Source of the DNA: Sphingobacterium sp. CZ-UAM
GTDB lineage: Bacteria > Bacteroidota > Bacteroidia > Sphingobacteriales > Sphingobacteriaceae
Assembly: GCF_002000245.1 (NCBI RefSeq)
Contig: NZ_MTCM01000011.1
Span: 1 to 64,000 of the forward strand
DNA: 64,000 bases
Reading direction: 5' to 3'
Under the pieces are notes generated by a model that was given only the letters and a program-made list of their open reading frames with translations, was not told the origin of the DNA and did no database searches. Position 1 is the stretch's first letter. The number at the start of each line of letters is the position of its first letter. Below are positions 63,301-64,000 of the stretch, one piece after another. The translations under genes and the position numbers were made by a program.

Positions 63301-64000
63301 TTAGTTCGGAAGAACCGGATTAGGGTTGTATCCTACAGCATTTGGATTCCAAGCACCATTGCGCACGCAACGCACGTTCATCAAGGATGATTTAATGACA
63401 TTTACGCTATTGAGAAGTGTGATACCCAAGACATTTGTTGATCTAAATCCTTTGTATCCGGCATTTAAGTTTAGAGGAGGCACACCAGCATATCTATTTC
63501 CTAAATAATGCGTCACGCCCAAGCCTGCAATTGGCTCAAGAGGATCGAGTAATGACCTGTCATTCGTCCAGAATGCTGTATATTTACCGCCAGTTGTACC
63601 TAAATCTAGTGTAATAAGATCTTCTACAAGCGATAGGTCTCTCATAAAGCCGTTAAAGTTAAAGCGCAATTTGTTGGTTGCCGAAGTCGCTGCGCCATAA
63701 GCGGCATTAACACCTGTTGCAGTAAATTCCGAGTAACCGGCATTGACAGGAGCTGTTGCACCTGTGACATTGGCAGCCAATGCATTTTGAACATCTACTA
63801 ACGCGTCTAGTGTACTACCCAATACATTTAAATTAAGATCGCCTAATAAACCTGTCAACCCATTGGAATTAATTGGATCTAGATCAGCTTTAGCAGGGGT
63901 TTTCCATAAACCCGCCGGGTATACCAGCGCACAAGGGTCTTTAGGAGATGCATAGGTACCTAAAACACCTGGTTTAGCTGCGCCATACGAGAAGAAACTT
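63301..64000 (-). CDS. FISUMP-like surface protein (5' end outside the window)
   Basis: The minus-strand frame is open from 64000 to the stop at 63301, giving at least 232 residues. DPCALVYPAGLWKTPAKADL and the ending SLMNVRCVRNGAW match the Fibrobacter succinogenes major paralogous domain (CPAGYR.PT ... SVRCVRD). Such proteins are secreted or surface lipoproteins of unknown role. The middle (VDVQNALAANVTGATAPVNA) is Ala-rich. A TTG at 63858 is not the real start, because the domain begins upstream of it. Confidence 0.75.
   Translation of the reverse strand, partial: SFFSYGAAKPGVLGTYASPKDPCALVYPAGLWKTPAKADLDPINSNGLTGLLGDLNLNVLGSTLDALVDVQNALAANVTGATAPVNAGYSEFTATGVNAAYGAATSATNKLRFNFNGFMRDLSLVEDLITLDLGTTGGKYTAFWTNDRSLLDPLEPIAGLGVTHYLGNRYAGVPPLNLNAGYKGFRSTNVLGITLLNSVNVIKSSLMNVRCVRNGAWNPNAVGYNPNPVLPN

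Overview
The window looks like a chromosomal segment of a Bacteroidota species, most likely a Sphingobacterium or close relative in the Sphingobacteriaceae. The evidence is a SusC/SusD pair, a TonB receptor with a DUF4249 partner, type IX secretion genes (gldK, gldN, gldL, gldM), -7 elements of the form TAnnTTTG, and a FISUMP-type surface protein. Base composition is uneven: the core of the polysaccharide locus (about 7.3-17.7 kb) is visibly AT-rich, while the SusC/SusD block and the cassette at 42-44 kb are much richer in G and C.

Layout. Bases 1-110 are the right end of an IS3-family element. From 1.0 to 24.7 kb runs one long plus-strand surface-polysaccharide locus: a winged-helix regulator; wecB and wecC (UDP-ManNAcA); rfbB, C, D and A (dTDP-L-rhamnose); a Wzx-like flippase and Wzy-like polymerase; glycosyltransferases; a bi-domain oxidoreductase; a secreted parallel beta-helix lipoprotein; a heparinase II/III-type protein; a WbuB-like glycosyltransferase; a PglC-like initiating transferase; PglD- and PglE-like enzymes; and Wza and Wzc export proteins, closed by a strong terminator. 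Next come an outer-membrane barrel protein, gldK and gldN, a nucleotidyltransferase, and a convergent PF14907-type nucleotidyltransferase.

From 30.2 to 44.4 kb is an accessory region. It holds a broken Tyr-rich reading frame, a small secreted protein, an XRE-like regulator, a SusC-SusD-TlpA operon facing two small Cys-containing proteins and a Crp/Fnr-like regulator, and a membrane-anchored LytTR-type regulator. It ends with a phage-like mini-cassette (small HTH protein, operator array with four 11-bp-spaced boxes and a 26-bp palindrome, hypothetical protein, DUF5675 protein, two holin-sized membrane proteins).

The PglF-like 4,6-dehydratase that would complete the bacillosamine-type pathway sits alone at 44.9 kb. 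After it come an alpha-oxoamine synthase-like enzyme, a TetR regulator, a protein made only of homing-endonuclease-associated repeats beside an array of palindromes, a DinB-like protein, a lipoprotein, gldM and gldL on the minus strand, an EEP-family protein, DUF4249 plus a TonB receptor, an acyltransferase-3 / papain-like peptidase / outer-membrane protein trio, and the 3' part of a FISUMP-like gene running off the right edge.

Functionally, the first 25 kb should make a Wzx/Wzy-dependent polymer started on a diacetamido sugar and containing rhamnose and ManNAcA. The two halves of the type IX secretion core, the periplasmic ring pair (gldK, gldN) and the inner-membrane motor pair (gldL, gldM), are about 25 kb apart instead of in one gldKLMN operon. 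No rRNA, tRNA or CRISPR array was recognised. All family assignments come from reading motifs and protein sequences by eye; no database search was run.
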